Shown: one piece after another, positions 17,576 to 26,133 of the stretch
Position numbering within the stretch: the first letter of the stretch is position 1
How the letters are laid out: each line of letters opens with the position of its first letter
DNA from: Jutongia hominis
GTDB lineage: Bacteria > Bacillota > Clostridia > Lachnospirales > Lachnospiraceae
Length of the DNA stretch: 64,000 nt
Direction: 5' to 3'
Assembly (NCBI RefSeq): GCF_014384965.1
Contig: NZ_JACRSW010000008.1
Span: forward strand, 49,002 to 113,001
Made by a program: the position numbers and the translations under genes
Notes under the pieces: model-generated
Seen by the model: the letters and a program-made list of their open reading frames with translations, nothing else
What the model was told of the DNA's origin: nothing
The model's database searches: none

Positions 17576-18424
17576 ATGATAATAAAGAAAAGATGGATTA
17601 TTTTATTTGCTGCATACATATTTGCACTCGGATGTTTGTTGATTGGCATGCAGGGACTTGTTCTTGAACTTGCGTCCACTACACCGATAGCATCCGCTGA
17701 CGCGGAAACATCACCTGTGACATCATCAGCAGGTACAGTTACCCTATCTGCTGCAAAGACCGATGCCTCACATACGGACGCAGCAAATGCGGGTGCATTG
17801 TCATCTGTCGCACTTGCTAACACACACCCTGCAGGCGATCAGAAAGCAATCGCAAAAAAAGTATTGCGGTTACACATTATTGCAAACAGCGACAGTGCAA
17901 AAGATCAGAATTTAAAGCTTTTTGTCCGTGATCAGATCCTGCATTCGCTTCAGAATGATATGAAAGAAGTCCATTCTGCATCGGAAGCAAAAAAAGTAAC
18001 CAAAAAACATTTGACGCAGATACAGACTGCGGCGCAGAAAGCACTGGTTTCTAAACATTGTAATGCATCTGTAAAAGTTGTTGTCGGCAAACGGTATTTT
18101 CCGGTTAAGCAATATGGAGATCTGACCTTTCCTGCCGGCACATATGATGCACTATGCATTGAGATCGGTAAAGCCGATGGACATAACTGGTGGTGCGTTC
18201 TTTTCCCAAGCTTATGCTTTGTAGATGAAACAACAGCCGTTGTGCCACAGGATTCCAAAGAAAAATTACAATCTGCTTTGTCGGAAGAGGATTATAATAG
18301 TCTTTTATCTGCAAACAGACAGACAACTTCTAATGCATCCACAACTCCTGCACCGTCTCCCGGTCAAAAGCAGATCAAAGTACGCTTTGGCATAGCAGAC
18401 TGGATACATTCCAAAGTACAATAA
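17576..18424 (+). CDS. spoIIR: Stage II sporulation protein R
   Basis: 282 residues. Signal/anchor helix (residues 8-30), an Ala/Thr/Ser-rich linker, then the SpoIIR domain with LRLHIIANSDSAKDQNLKL and the conserved C-terminal DGHNWWCVLFPSLCFVD. SpoIIR is the secreted forespore signal that activates SpoIIGA processing of pro-sigma-E in the mother cell. It shows that the host lineage sporulates. GAGG precedes ATG 17576. In Bacillus the gene is under sigma-F; I do not see a convincing sigma-F promoter here, but a copy of the dispersed motif lies in the leader. Confidence 0.95.
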   Translation: MIIKKRWIILFAAYIFALGCLLIGMQGLVLELASTTPIASADAETSPVTSSAGTVTLSAAKTDASHTDAANAGALSSVALANTHPAGDQKAIAKKVLRLHIIANSDSAKDQNLKLFVRDQILHSLQNDMKEVHSASEAKKVTKKHLTQIQTAAQKALVSKHCNASVKVVVGKRYFPVKQYGDLTFPAGTYDALCIEIGKADGHNWWCVLFPSLCFVDETTAVVPQDSKEKLQSALSEEDYNSLLSANRQTTSNASTTPAPSPGQKQIKVRFGIADWIHSKVQ

Positions 18425-18598
18425 ACAGATACAACCAGGCTGTTGCAACACATGATCTCGCTGATCAGAACACTATAATGTGGGAACGTGCAGAATCTAC
18501 TCACAGTCAACTGCTTGCATGCTCTGTCTAAATAGCGTATACTTCAGGGTAATGGCATTTTTGCAATGCATATATTATATTCGGAAAGGAAGCATTTA

Positions 18599-19036
18599 AT
18601 GAATCCAGAACAAGTAACGATTACAATTGTTTCTACTCCAACCGAACAGAAAGAAGCAAAGATTGAAACGTCCTATACAGGACTGTATCGTAAAGTCTCC
18701 AACAAACATGTCATTTCTTATGAAGAAGCTTTTGCTGCTGATGGCGAAGCTCCGATGACAAGTAAAAATATCATTCGCTTTAATCAAAACATGGTACATA
18801 TTTCCAAAAAAGGAGATGTAACAAGCCAGATGCACTTTGAAAAGGACAGCCGCCATGAAGGAATCTACCAAACTCCATTTGGTACATTCGCAACCGCGAT
18901 CGATACACACGATCTTCTGGTCGAAGAAACTGCATCGGGGATTCGCATCGTCCTGCTTTATACTTTACATATGAATCATGCAAAAGTTTCTAAAAATGAA
19001 ATGATCATATCCATTGATCACAATGCAGAATCATAA
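18599..19036 (+). CDS. DUF1934 (YwiB-type) beta-barrel protein
   Basis: 145 residues, matching the DUF1934 family: opens with VTITIVSTPTEQ, central YEEAF and FNQNMVHISKKGDVTSQMHF, then TPFGTF and the closing RIVLLYTLHMN. The fold is a small lipocalin-like barrel; function unknown. ATG 18599 is used because GGAAAGGA precedes it; the longer frame adds 11 residues without support. The leader (18551-18573) shares AATGRCATTTTTGCAATGC with the element at 23499-23520. Confidence 0.85.
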   Translation: MNPEQVTITIVSTPTEQKEAKIETSYTGLYRKVSNKHVISYEEAFAADGEAPMTSKNIIRFNQNMVHISKKGDVTSQMHFEKDSRHEGIYQTPFGTFATAIDTHDLLVEETASGIRIVLLYTLHMNHAKVSKNEMIISIDHNAES

Positions 19037-19077
19037 AGCATAAAATTATTCTCTATACATGCAAAACAAAAGAACCA

Positions 19078-19138
19078 AAAAGGGTATCCTTCCAATCGTC
19101 AATACTTTCATCTGACTTTTAGAATGATACCCTTCTTT
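19078..19138. terminator. Bidirectional terminator between convergent genes
   Basis: AAGGGTATC pairs with GATACCCTT across a ~36-nt loop, with A/T runs on both sides. Serves DUF1934 (plus) and possibly 19227-19727 (minus). Confidence 0.6.
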
Positions 19139-19170
19139 ATCTTACCGGCAGGCTTTTTCCTGCTTATCTT

Positions 19171-19221
19171 TATCATGTATTCTCGAAATCTTCCGAACAA
19201 AAATTTCGAAAGGACATGATA
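19171..19221 (-). repeat. Dispersed short motif, copy D
   Basis: On the minus strand: TTTTTGTTCGGAAGATTTCG then AGAATACATG, bounded by an 8-bp inverted repeat TATCATGT / ACATGATA. It lies between convergent gene ends, not before a start codon, unlike copies A, B and C. Confidence 0.6.
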
Positions 19222-19226
19222 TCCTA

Positions 19227-19727
19227 TTATTTCTTTCCTTTTAGAGAATCCATCTTCAAACGCATCTTATCTGTAAATTTAAGCTTGGTCTGTCTTGCAT
19301 CCAGATTCGTATGCAATCCTTTTACACCCATGATATAAATTCCACTGATCATGGCGCGTACTTCTTTCTTTACGGGAATAACCTCAAAAATCTTCTCATC
19401 ACAGATAAAGGACATGATCTTTGGTCCGATCTTCGCCTTTACGATCGGTACCTTACGTCCACGCATATACTTCGGTGTCTGATCTAAGATCAATTGTGGA
19501 AGTCCGGCTTCTTTTAGTTTCATCCTCTTTTTATCAATAACCAGAAGAGAAACATTCTGTGAAGCATTCTCAAGTTCCTGCTGTGACTGCTCCTGACGTT
19601 CCTGAAGCTTCTTGCCATAAATACTCAATGCTACTAATGCAGCGATCAAAACTACTAATACTACTAACATTACAATCGTCCATGTTGCAATTCCCAACAC
19701 GGGCACTACCATCATATAATTACTCAT
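19227..19727 (-). CDS. Conserved membrane-anchored protein of unknown function
   Basis: 166 residues: one strongly hydrophobic N-terminal helix (about 10-38), a Gln/Glu-rich coiled stretch (KKLQERQEQSQQELENASQN), then a basic globular part (KRMKLKEAGLP, PKYMRGRKVPIVKAKIGP). I do not recognise a named family. AAGGAG before the ATG and clear codon bias make it a real gene. The cytoplasmic or extracellular side cannot be decided with confidence. Confidence 0.75.
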   Translation of the reverse strand: MSNYMMVVPVLGIATWTIVMLVVLVVLIAALVALSIYGKKLQERQEQSQQELENASQNVSLLVIDKKRMKLKEAGLPQLILDQTPKYMRGRKVPIVKAKIGPKIMSFICDEKIFEVIPVKKEVRAMISGIYIMGVKGLHTNLDARQTKLKFTDKMRLKMDSLKGKK

Positions 19728-19947
19728 CTGTTCTCCTTTCGTGCATCACACTTCCTTTTTGCCAGTTTCTTTCATGCACGTCCACTATTTCTGGCAAAGC
19801 TGTCTGACTGACATTCTGACCGGTATAGCCTGCAGACCTTTTCCACTATCATTGTGCCACTTACAAACAACTTCATGATTTCATAATAAATAGAATAGCA
19901 TATTTTGTGATATCTGAAAATACTTTTCTGACAAATCTATGATCTGC

Positions 19948-20679
19948 TTAGATTTCCTTTTTGTTTGCTTTTACTTTTTCTGACAAAATATCACGTACAT
20001 TATTCGCAAGCTGCTTTCTTTGTGTACGATCCAGATCTTCTGTATAGATCGGCTCGCAATATTCAATGATCACATGTGCTTTGTGTATCCAAGGCATATG
20101 TTTTTCTAGCACTTCATCAGTATTATTTAATGCAACAGGTACAATCGGGCATTTTGATTTTTCTGCCAGTTTAAAGCTGGCAGCATGAAATTCCAGAAGT
20201 TCCTCACCGGTATTTCTTGTACCTTCCGGTGCAATATATACAGATGTACCATTTTTCAAAAGCTCAACACCCTGTAAAATTGTCTGCAGTCCCTGGCGGA
20301 TATCCGAACGGTCAAGGAAAAGGCAATTCATATATTTCATCCAGCGTGATACCATAGGCACTTTCCCAATCTCTTTCTTCGATACAAAAGCAGTTGGATA
20401 TGGTGCTGTCGTATAACCTGCCAGAATGTCATAAAATCCACGATGGTTAAAGACATACAATGCCGCCTGATCTTGCAAGATATTTTCCCGTCCCTTGACT
20501 GTCAGACGGACTCCCGATAGAAACAGAATCGGACGAAATCCAAAATTGTTTACAAATTTCTGAGATAAATACGCCTTCTTTGACGGACTGAACTTACCTA
20601 TAATATAGAATATCAAAAATAATGGCAAACTGACAATCGCATATAAAAGCAAATAGAATGCTACGATGATTGATCTCAT
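19948..20679 (-). CDS. plsC: 1-acyl-sn-glycerol-3-phosphate acyltransferase
   Basis: 243 residues, PlsC family. N-terminal membrane helix; catalytic H-x4-D in FNHRGFYDI; substrate motif APEGTRN; later IVPVALNNTDEV. Converts lysophosphatidic acid to phosphatidic acid at the membrane. GGAGG precedes the ATG. Sits alone between the unknown membrane protein and vanY on the same strand. Confidence 0.92.
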   Translation of the reverse strand: MRSIIVAFYLLLYAIVSLPLFLIFYIIGKFSPSKKAYLSQKFVNNFGFRPILFLSGVRLTVKGRENILQDQAALYVFNHRGFYDILAGYTTAPYPTAFVSKKEIGKVPMVSRWMKYMNCLFLDRSDIRQGLQTILQGVELLKNGTSVYIAPEGTRNTGEELLEFHAASFKLAEKSKCPIVPVALNNTDEVLEKHMPWIHKAHVIIEYCEPIYTEDLDRTQRKQLANNVRDILSEKVKANKKEI

Positions 20680-20748
20680 AATTTCCTCCTTTGCATCGCA
20701 TTAAAATTAGTATTCGCTATATTTTTTACCTTTTTGAAACCGCAACTT

Positions 20749-21882
20749 TTACATTCCCGGCTCTTCTGCTGCCGGTGTCTGTGTCGGCTCCTGAGATGGT
20801 GCTTCTGTATGTCTCACCGGAGTTTGTGTCGGCTTTGCAGTCACTATCGGTTTTTTTGTAGCAACTGCTTTCTTAGTCGGCTTTGGTGTCGGCTTTTTCG
20901 TTGCCTTTGGTTTTTGTGTCTTCTTTGGTTTCTTCGTTTTTTTGGGCGTTGCTGTCGGTGTCGGAACCGGTGTCGCCGTTGGCTTCTTCGTCGGTCTTGG
21001 CGTTGGAGCCGTCTCTGCTTTCTTATCTGCCGCAGCGTTAGTATCGGTATCTTCCACCGGATCTGCTGCCACTTTATTGTCTATTGTAGTAATCTTATAA
21101 TATTCTTCCAGCGTCAGATTATTCTTGTAAAGATACTTTGCTAAATTCTTTCCGACATACCGGATATGCCATGGTTCATACGAATATCCGGTGATTTTTG
21201 TCTTATCTTTCGGATAACGTATGATAAAACCATATTTATAACAATTCTTTTCCAGCCATTTTCCTTCTTTGGTACTTCCAAAAGATGTTTCGATCGAACA
21301 TCCTACGGAATCACTTGAAACATCGATCGATAATCCTGTCTGATGCTCACTACTTCCCGGCACGGCAGATACTTTATCTGTCTGTGTCGTTCCGCGGCTT
21401 CTTACATTATTATCATAAATCTGCTTTTGTCGTTCATATGACCGGTATGCAGATACCCCTTTTAAGGTATAGCCCTTCTTCTTTGCTCCGGCAAACAAGT
21501 CTTCTAATGCACCTGCAGCTCTTTTTCTCATATAACTCTTCTCATAGCGCCCATAGAAGCTAAACGGGATATTCGGTATCACAAGGTCTCCGGGAATATA
21601 ATCCTTTGATATTAAATGTTCCCTGTTTACTAACACTGTATAACTGTCAGGATTGATATCCGCTTTAATGTATTCTGTTTTCTTTTTCTCCGATGTGGCA
21701 GTATCTTCTTCCTTTGCCACGTCAGTTTCCTCCTTCTGATCCTTTTGGATATCAGTATATTCATATTTTTTACTTTGGGACTTTGAAACTGCATCTGTTG
21801 CCGGCTGACTGCTCATCTTTATACCGACAGCTCCCGCAAGCACGATCACACATGCCCCAAGAATTGCAATTTTTCTTTTCAT
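20749..21882 (-). CDS. D-alanyl-D-alanine carboxypeptidase (VanY, M15B)
   Basis: 377 residues: signal or anchor helix (5-25), charged linker, then an M15B peptidase domain (about 110-275). Zinc ligands are visible in SSEHQTGLSIDV (His, Asp) and EPWHIRYVG (His), and AYRSYERQ is the Arg-containing substrate motif. The C-terminal ~100 residues are a Pro/Thr/Lys-rich tract. It removes terminal D-Ala from wall precursors. With no vanHAX nearby it is a housekeeping wall enzyme rather than a glycopeptide-resistance gene. Confidence 0.92.
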   Translation of the reverse strand: MKRKIAILGACVIVLAGAVGIKMSSQPATDAVSKSQSKKYEYTDIQKDQKEETDVAKEEDTATSEKKKTEYIKADINPDSYTVLVNREHLISKDYIPGDLVIPNIPFSFYGRYEKSYMRKRAAGALEDLFAGAKKKGYTLKGVSAYRSYERQKQIYDNNVRSRGTTQTDKVSAVPGSSEHQTGLSIDVSSDSVGCSIETSFGSTKEGKWLEKNCYKYGFIIRYPKDKTKITGYSYEPWHIRYVGKNLAKYLYKNNLTLEEYYKITTIDNKVAADPVEDTDTNAAADKKAETAPTPRPTKKPTATPVPTPTATPKKTKKPKKTQKPKATKKPTPKPTKKAVATKKPIVTAKPTQTPVRHTEAPSQEPTQTPAAEEPGM

Positions 21883-22396
21883 AAAAGCTTATGTTCCTTT
21901 CTCAGCTGTGCGCTTTATACTATAAGCACAGATCTTTTGTGTGAATACTCTGTCGCATAAAGATCTTTCATACCAGCCTCTTTCTCTGATTCTGCTCATC
22001 TATTGAAAATGTATCTTAAATTTCTTTTTCCTATACCCGGTCGTGCAGATATCTCTTTTGTTGTGTACAACCTTGTTCATTCTACACACGTATTGTTAAT
22101 TATAACACACTCAAAAACCTTTGAGCAACCCTGTTTACATGCTTTTCCATTCCAGATAGTACTTTTTGCCATAAGATTACAAATTCTTTATAAACTTAAG
22201 ATATTCCATTGACTTTTTTTCTATACTCTATCAAAATATATAAGGGGTACAAGAGTCTCAAAATCAGAATACAGACATCTTGATCCAAAAGAATAAATAT
22301 AAATTAAGAAAGAAAGCATTTCCCTATTTATGGAAACGAAATTTTGCATGAATTTACAAATTTAAAAGTTTATACGGAAAATGCAAGAGGATTTTT
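21883..22396. other. Intergenic region between divergent vanY and ispE
   Basis: No credible gene. AT-rich, must hold the two divergent promoters. A TTGACT at 22209-22214 faces ispE but has no -10 at normal spacing. I see no riboswitch. Confidence 0.5.
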
Positions 22397-23293
22397 ATGC
22401 CAAACACATTGGAAATACCGGCTCCTGCCAAAATCAATCTGACATTAGATGTATTGCAAAAACTGCCAAACGGATATCACAGTCTCGAAATGATCATGCA
22501 GACAATTGATATCTATGATGTCTTAACTGTCAGCATAACAGGTTCTCCCGAAATTCACCTGCATATGAATAAAGAACTTCCCGATAAAATCCCACCCGAG
22601 AAAAATCTGGTATATAAAGCAGCTAAGGTAATGCAGGAAAAATACCATTTGAGCAATGGTTTTGCTATTAAACTTCAGAAAAATATACCGGCTGCTGCCG
22701 GACTTGCAGGCGGAAGTGCTGACTGTGCCGCCACTCTGACTGCCATCAATACTATCTGTGATCTCGGACTTTCTAAGGAAGAACTCTGCCAGGTCGGCGT
22801 AACCCTCGGTGCAGATGTTCCTTTCTGCATTATGCAGGGAACGATGCTTGCTGAAGGGATCGGAGAGATCCTAACGCCACTGCCGGATCTGCCACCTCTT
22901 TGGGCGCTCCTGATCAAGCCGCATATCTCAGTCAGTACTCCTTATGTATATGGTGAGATTGATAAACAGAACATTGTAACACGTCCCGATACGAATGCAG
23001 TCATTGATGCGATCAAACGAAAAGATCCGGTCGGAATTGCCCAAAAGCTATGTAATGTTCTTGAGCTTGTTACAATCCCTGAATATCCTGTTCTTGCACA
23101 GATCAAAGAATTTTTATTGCAAAATGGTTCAATCGGTGCATTGATGAGCGGAAGCGGTCCAACGACATATGGTCTTTTTCAGGATGAGATCCTTGCGAAT
23201 TTTGCATACAGAGCTGCCCTGGAAAAATATTCCGATTGCGATGTAATCCTTTGCCAGACCAAAAAACCTGATACGGACAAAATTTTCAATTAA
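22397..23293 (+). CDS. ispE: 4-diphosphocytidyl-2-C-methyl-D-erythritol kinase
   Basis: 298 residues, GHMP kinase superfamily. N-terminal PAPAKINLTLDV, ATP-binding loop IPAAAGLAGGSADCAA, LGADVPFC, and C-terminal LMSGSGPTTYGLF. Phosphorylates CDP-methylerythritol in the MEP isoprenoid pathway; cytoplasmic. AGAGG precedes ATG 22397. Length is normal for the family (~290). Monocistronic here. Confidence 0.95.
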   Translation: MPNTLEIPAPAKINLTLDVLQKLPNGYHSLEMIMQTIDIYDVLTVSITGSPEIHLHMNKELPDKIPPEKNLVYKAAKVMQEKYHLSNGFAIKLQKNIPAAAGLAGGSADCAATLTAINTICDLGLSKEELCQVGVTLGADVPFCIMQGTMLAEGIGEILTPLPDLPPLWALLIKPHISVSTPYVYGEIDKQNIVTRPDTNAVIDAIKRKDPVGIAQKLCNVLELVTIPEYPVLAQIKEFLLQNGSIGALMSGSGPTTYGLFQDEILANFAYRAALEKYSDCDVILCQTKKPDTDKIFN

Positions 23294-23445
23294 GTGGATT
23301 TGTCGCATATTTACACTGTCTGAGTATCAACTTTTTTATTTCCGTGCCGATATATATTACAAAGATAACTCATGGATGAGCAAAACTTATGTGACACATC
23401 AAAAGATGATTGGAAAATAGTTATTCTATTTTGATAACTATAGTA

Positions 23446-23605
23446 TGTACTCTCGGAATTTTCTAAACGAAATATTTCGAGATGGATTTTTGTTATACAA
23501 TGACATTTTTGCAATGCGTACACGGTGTGTACGATGAGAAAATGGAAGCAGTATATCGAAAATCCAGCCGAAAGGGTTCGTTTGGAGAAAATATCGAGAG
23601 TACAT
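23446..23605. repeat. 160-bp inverted-repeat element (two copies of the dispersed motif)
   Basis: Left arm 23446-23491 and right arm 23558-23605 are inverted copies (TGTACTCTCG, ATTTTCT, AAACGAA, TTTCG and TGGATTTT all match), around a 66-nt centre. The right arm ends 26 nt before the ATG of the next gene. The centre shares AATGACATTTTTGCAATGC with the leader of the DUF1934 gene. Confidence 0.75.
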
Positions 23606-23630
23606 TAGTAGAAAAAGGAGGTTCTTTCGA

Positions 23631-24260
23631 ATGGATTTATCAGTAAACACAAGCGGCACCTACGCAACCGGCTCAAGTAAGTCAGCTTTAAAGTCTTTTG
23701 CAAAAAAAACCGATAACACATCTAATACGACAAAAGCTGCCGATACTGCTGCAGTATATGAGAAAACAACAACTGAGAAAAAAGACAGTGCAAACAAGAT
23801 TTATAATCGTGATGCTGTCGTTGCCCAATTAAAAGCAGACCAGGAAAACCGAGCTGCTTCTATGCAGAATTTAGTAGAAAAACTTCTCGGAAAACAGAAA
23901 GGTACTTTTGATCTTGCAAACAGCACAAACTTAGCTGCAACATTCCGTCAGGCTGTACAGTTTGCAAGCCCTGAAGATATTGCAAAAGCACAGGCTGATA
24001 TCGCAGAGGACGGCTACTGGGGCGTGAATAAAACTTCTGATCGTTTGGTCAGCATGGCAATTGCTCTTGCCGGTGGAGACACTGACAAAGCAGATGAATT
24101 AAAAAATGCAATCACAAAAGGCTTTAAAAAAGCTACTGCTGCATGGGGTGAGAAGCTTCCACAGCTTTGCCAGGATACATATGATGCAGCTATGAAGAAA
24201 ATGGATGACTGGAAAAACGGCGTAACAACCGCAAAAGATTACGCTGATTATTTATCATAA
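23631..24260 (+). CDS. Conserved protein of unknown function
   Basis: 209 residues, no signal peptide or membrane helix. The first ~75 residues are Ser/Thr/Lys-rich and probably disordered. The C-terminal ~100 residues form a helical domain with EDGYWGVNKTSDRLVSMAIALAGGD (conserved-looking), Gly-Phe-Lys-Lys and AWGEKLPQLCQDTYDAAM. I recall similar C-terminal domains in many bacterial proteins of unknown role but cannot name the family securely. AAGGAGG sits before the ATG; a strong terminator follows. Its leader contains the 160-bp inverted repeat. Confidence 0.75.
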   Translation: MDLSVNTSGTYATGSSKSALKSFAKKTDNTSNTTKAADTAAVYEKTTTEKKDSANKIYNRDAVVAQLKADQENRAASMQNLVEKLLGKQKGTFDLANSTNLAATFRQAVQFASPEDIAKAQADIAEDGYWGVNKTSDRLVSMAIALAGGDTDKADELKNAITKGFKKATAAWGEKLPQLCQDTYDAAMKKMDDWKNGVTTAKDYADYLS

Positions 24261-24371
24261 GATCCATTTGTAATCCTGTTAAGGATGATGAAAATGATTT
24301 TGTTTATAGAAACAAAGCATTGATCTTTACTTTATGAAAAGAATCAGCAAATGCTGATTGACTGATAACAT

Positions 24372-24419
24372 CGAAAAAGGCTCGGGTACTTCATCGAATG
24401 AGGCATCCGGGCTTTTTCG
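24372..24419 (+). terminator. Rho-independent terminator
   Basis: AAAAAGGCTCGG pairs imperfectly with CCGGGCTTTTT about 110 nt after the stop of 23631-24260. Confidence 0.75.
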
Positions 24420-24485
24420 ATATCATAACAGCTTGCAAAAAAAACGCCTACTTGATATATTTTCTTTATTACTTAGTATAACAGC

Positions 24486-25011
24486 CATTTGCAAAACAAA
24501 TCCCTGCGCTGTAACAACATCCTCACAACAAAAATAGAATGCGTCATATCTTAAGAGATTAAATTGTGTTTTTCTTTCTTTTAATTGTGAAAGCACTGTT
24601 TCACCTGATAAGAATTTTTAAGATTTTTTTCTTTTTTGCTTTGATTATGGGCGCTCTCATCTGATATAGGGGCAAGGCCGGTCTGATGTACATTGCTGTT
24701 TGGGAATCTCAAAGACCGTCGTCACTTGCACTGCAAAAAAGTATTTGCTTTTTGCAGTGCTATGTGTGCGCTACGTGGCTTTGCGAAGCGGGAGCGTGTC
24801 CCAAACAGCAATGCTACTCAGACTGAGTCGCCCCTATAGTTATGACCCGCGCCCAATCAGCAAAAAAGATTAAAAAATCAAAAATTCTAATCAGCTGTCG
24901 TGTCTATTCCACAATTAAAAGAAAGAAAAACACAAATCATAAATATGAACATGACGCATTCCATTTTGGTGTGAGGATGGTTTCAGGGGAATGCATTTTG
25001 TTTTGCAAATG
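24486..25011. repeat. 526-bp imperfect inverted repeat (fold-back element)
   Basis: The two halves are reverse complements over almost the whole 526 bp. Matched blocks include CATTTGCAAAACAAA at both outer ends, a 26-nt perfect match (24564-24589 with 24910-24935), TATAGGGGC (24665 with 24838) and ATTGCTGTTTGGGA (24691-24705 with 24799-24813). The tip is a 12-bp hairpin (GCACTGCAAAAA / TTTTTGCAGTGC at 24728-24760). The midpoints of these blocks coincide within a few bases. No convincing reading frame lies inside and no target-site duplication is obvious. Either a non-autonomous transposable element or a very large structured RNA in the leader of the DUF389 gene. Confidence 0.85.
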
Positions 25012-25044
25012 CCTTCTATTACTATCCCGAAAGGAGTTTTTTAA

Positions 25045-26133
25045 GTGGAACAAATTAAAAAAATCGTAAAACAGGCATTTAATATTCATGGTGATAAGGC
25101 TTCTTATGATGAGATTCATAATCGGATCGTGAGTGGAGCAGAGATCAAGGGCACTAACCTTTGTATTCTGGTTCTTGCCATTTTCATTGCATCAATCGGT
25201 CTGAATATGAATTCGACCGCTGTTATTATCGGAGCAATGCTGATCTCACCATTAATGGGTGGTATCATGGCGATCGGTTACGGTATTGCTACCGTTGACT
25301 TTAAAATGGTTCGTAACTCAGCAGTCGGTCTGACAATTCAGGTAATCGCCTGTCTGATCATTTCTTCTTTGTATTTTGCCATATCACCGATCAAAACGGC
25401 TTCGAGTGAAATTCTTGCACGTACCAGTCCGACGATCTGGGATGTGTTGATCGCTTGCTTTGGCGGACTGGCAGGAATTATCGGTACAACGCGCGAAGAA
25501 AAGTCAAATGTGATTCCGGGTGTCGCTATCGCTACTGCTTTGATGCCACCGCTTTGTACTGCTGGCTATGGGATTGCAAATGGCAGTCTGTCTTATTTCT
25601 TTGGTGCTTTGTATCTGTTTATTATCAATACATATTTTATCTGCCTGACTTCCACAATTGTATTGATTGCACTGGAAGTTCCCAAAAAAGAAAAACATCA
25701 TGCTTCTGATCATACATTTACCAAAGAAGTCTGGCTTCGCTTGCGCCATAAGATCATACGCAATACGATCATTTTGATCATTCCAAGTATCTTTTTTGCG
25801 GCACGACTGGTTCAAAAAGAAACAAATGAAAATTCCGGTACATATGAATCGGAAATCGGTAATATCAATGTGGAGCGTGTTACAAAAGAACTCAAGCTGA
25901 TCTATCCACAGATTCATTCCCTTCAGATCGGTTATCTTTTTGACTACGAAAAAGAAAACGGACATACCACCGAAACTCTGACGGCAATCGTAAAGTTAAA
26001 AGAACCTTTAGAAAATAATGAAAAAGCCAAGATCAAAAAGATCCTGGCTTTGGAAGGTGATATTTCCCATGTGGAATTTACTTCACCTTTATCGTCTGCT
26101 TCTTCGTCTGATAATTCTTCTTTGAAACAGTAA
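25045..26133 (+). CDS. DUF389 membrane protein
   Basis: 362 residues with six or so helices. The N-terminal membrane half carries the family signature: SIGLNMNSTAVIIGAMLISPLMGGIMAIGYG, then IIGTTREEKSNVIPGVAIATALMPPLC. The C-terminal ~120 residues are soluble. Function unknown (a transporter-like fold is likely). Start is GTG 25045 with AAGGAG 9 nt upstream. The last 56 nt overlap the 3' end of the CotH gene on the other strand. Directly preceded by the 526-bp inverted repeat. Confidence 0.88.
   Translation: MEQIKKIVKQAFNIHGDKASYDEIHNRIVSGAEIKGTNLCILVLAIFIASIGLNMNSTAVIIGAMLISPLMGGIMAIGYGIATVDFKMVRNSAVGLTIQVIACLIISSLYFAISPIKTASSEILARTSPTIWDVLIACFGGLAGIIGTTREEKSNVIPGVAIATALMPPLCTAGYGIANGSLSYFFGALYLFIINTYFICLTSTIVLIALEVPKKEKHHASDHTFTKEVWLRLRHKIIRNTIILIIPSIFFAARLVQKETNENSGTYESEIGNINVERVTKELKLIYPQIHSLQIGYLFDYEKENGHTTETLTAIVKLKEPLENNEKAKIKKILALEGDISHVEFTSPLSSASSSDNSSLKQ

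Noticed and set aside
20749..21882. Glycopeptide resistance locus, because vanY and a VanZ-family gene are present
   Set aside because: The two genes are 26 kb apart and no vanH, vanA, vanX or VanRS genes exist; both families are common housekeeping genes.
24842..25069. 75-residue plus-strand reading frame
   Set aside because: It lies in the right arm of the inverted repeat and runs into the DUF389 start; no ribosome site or protein-like composition.
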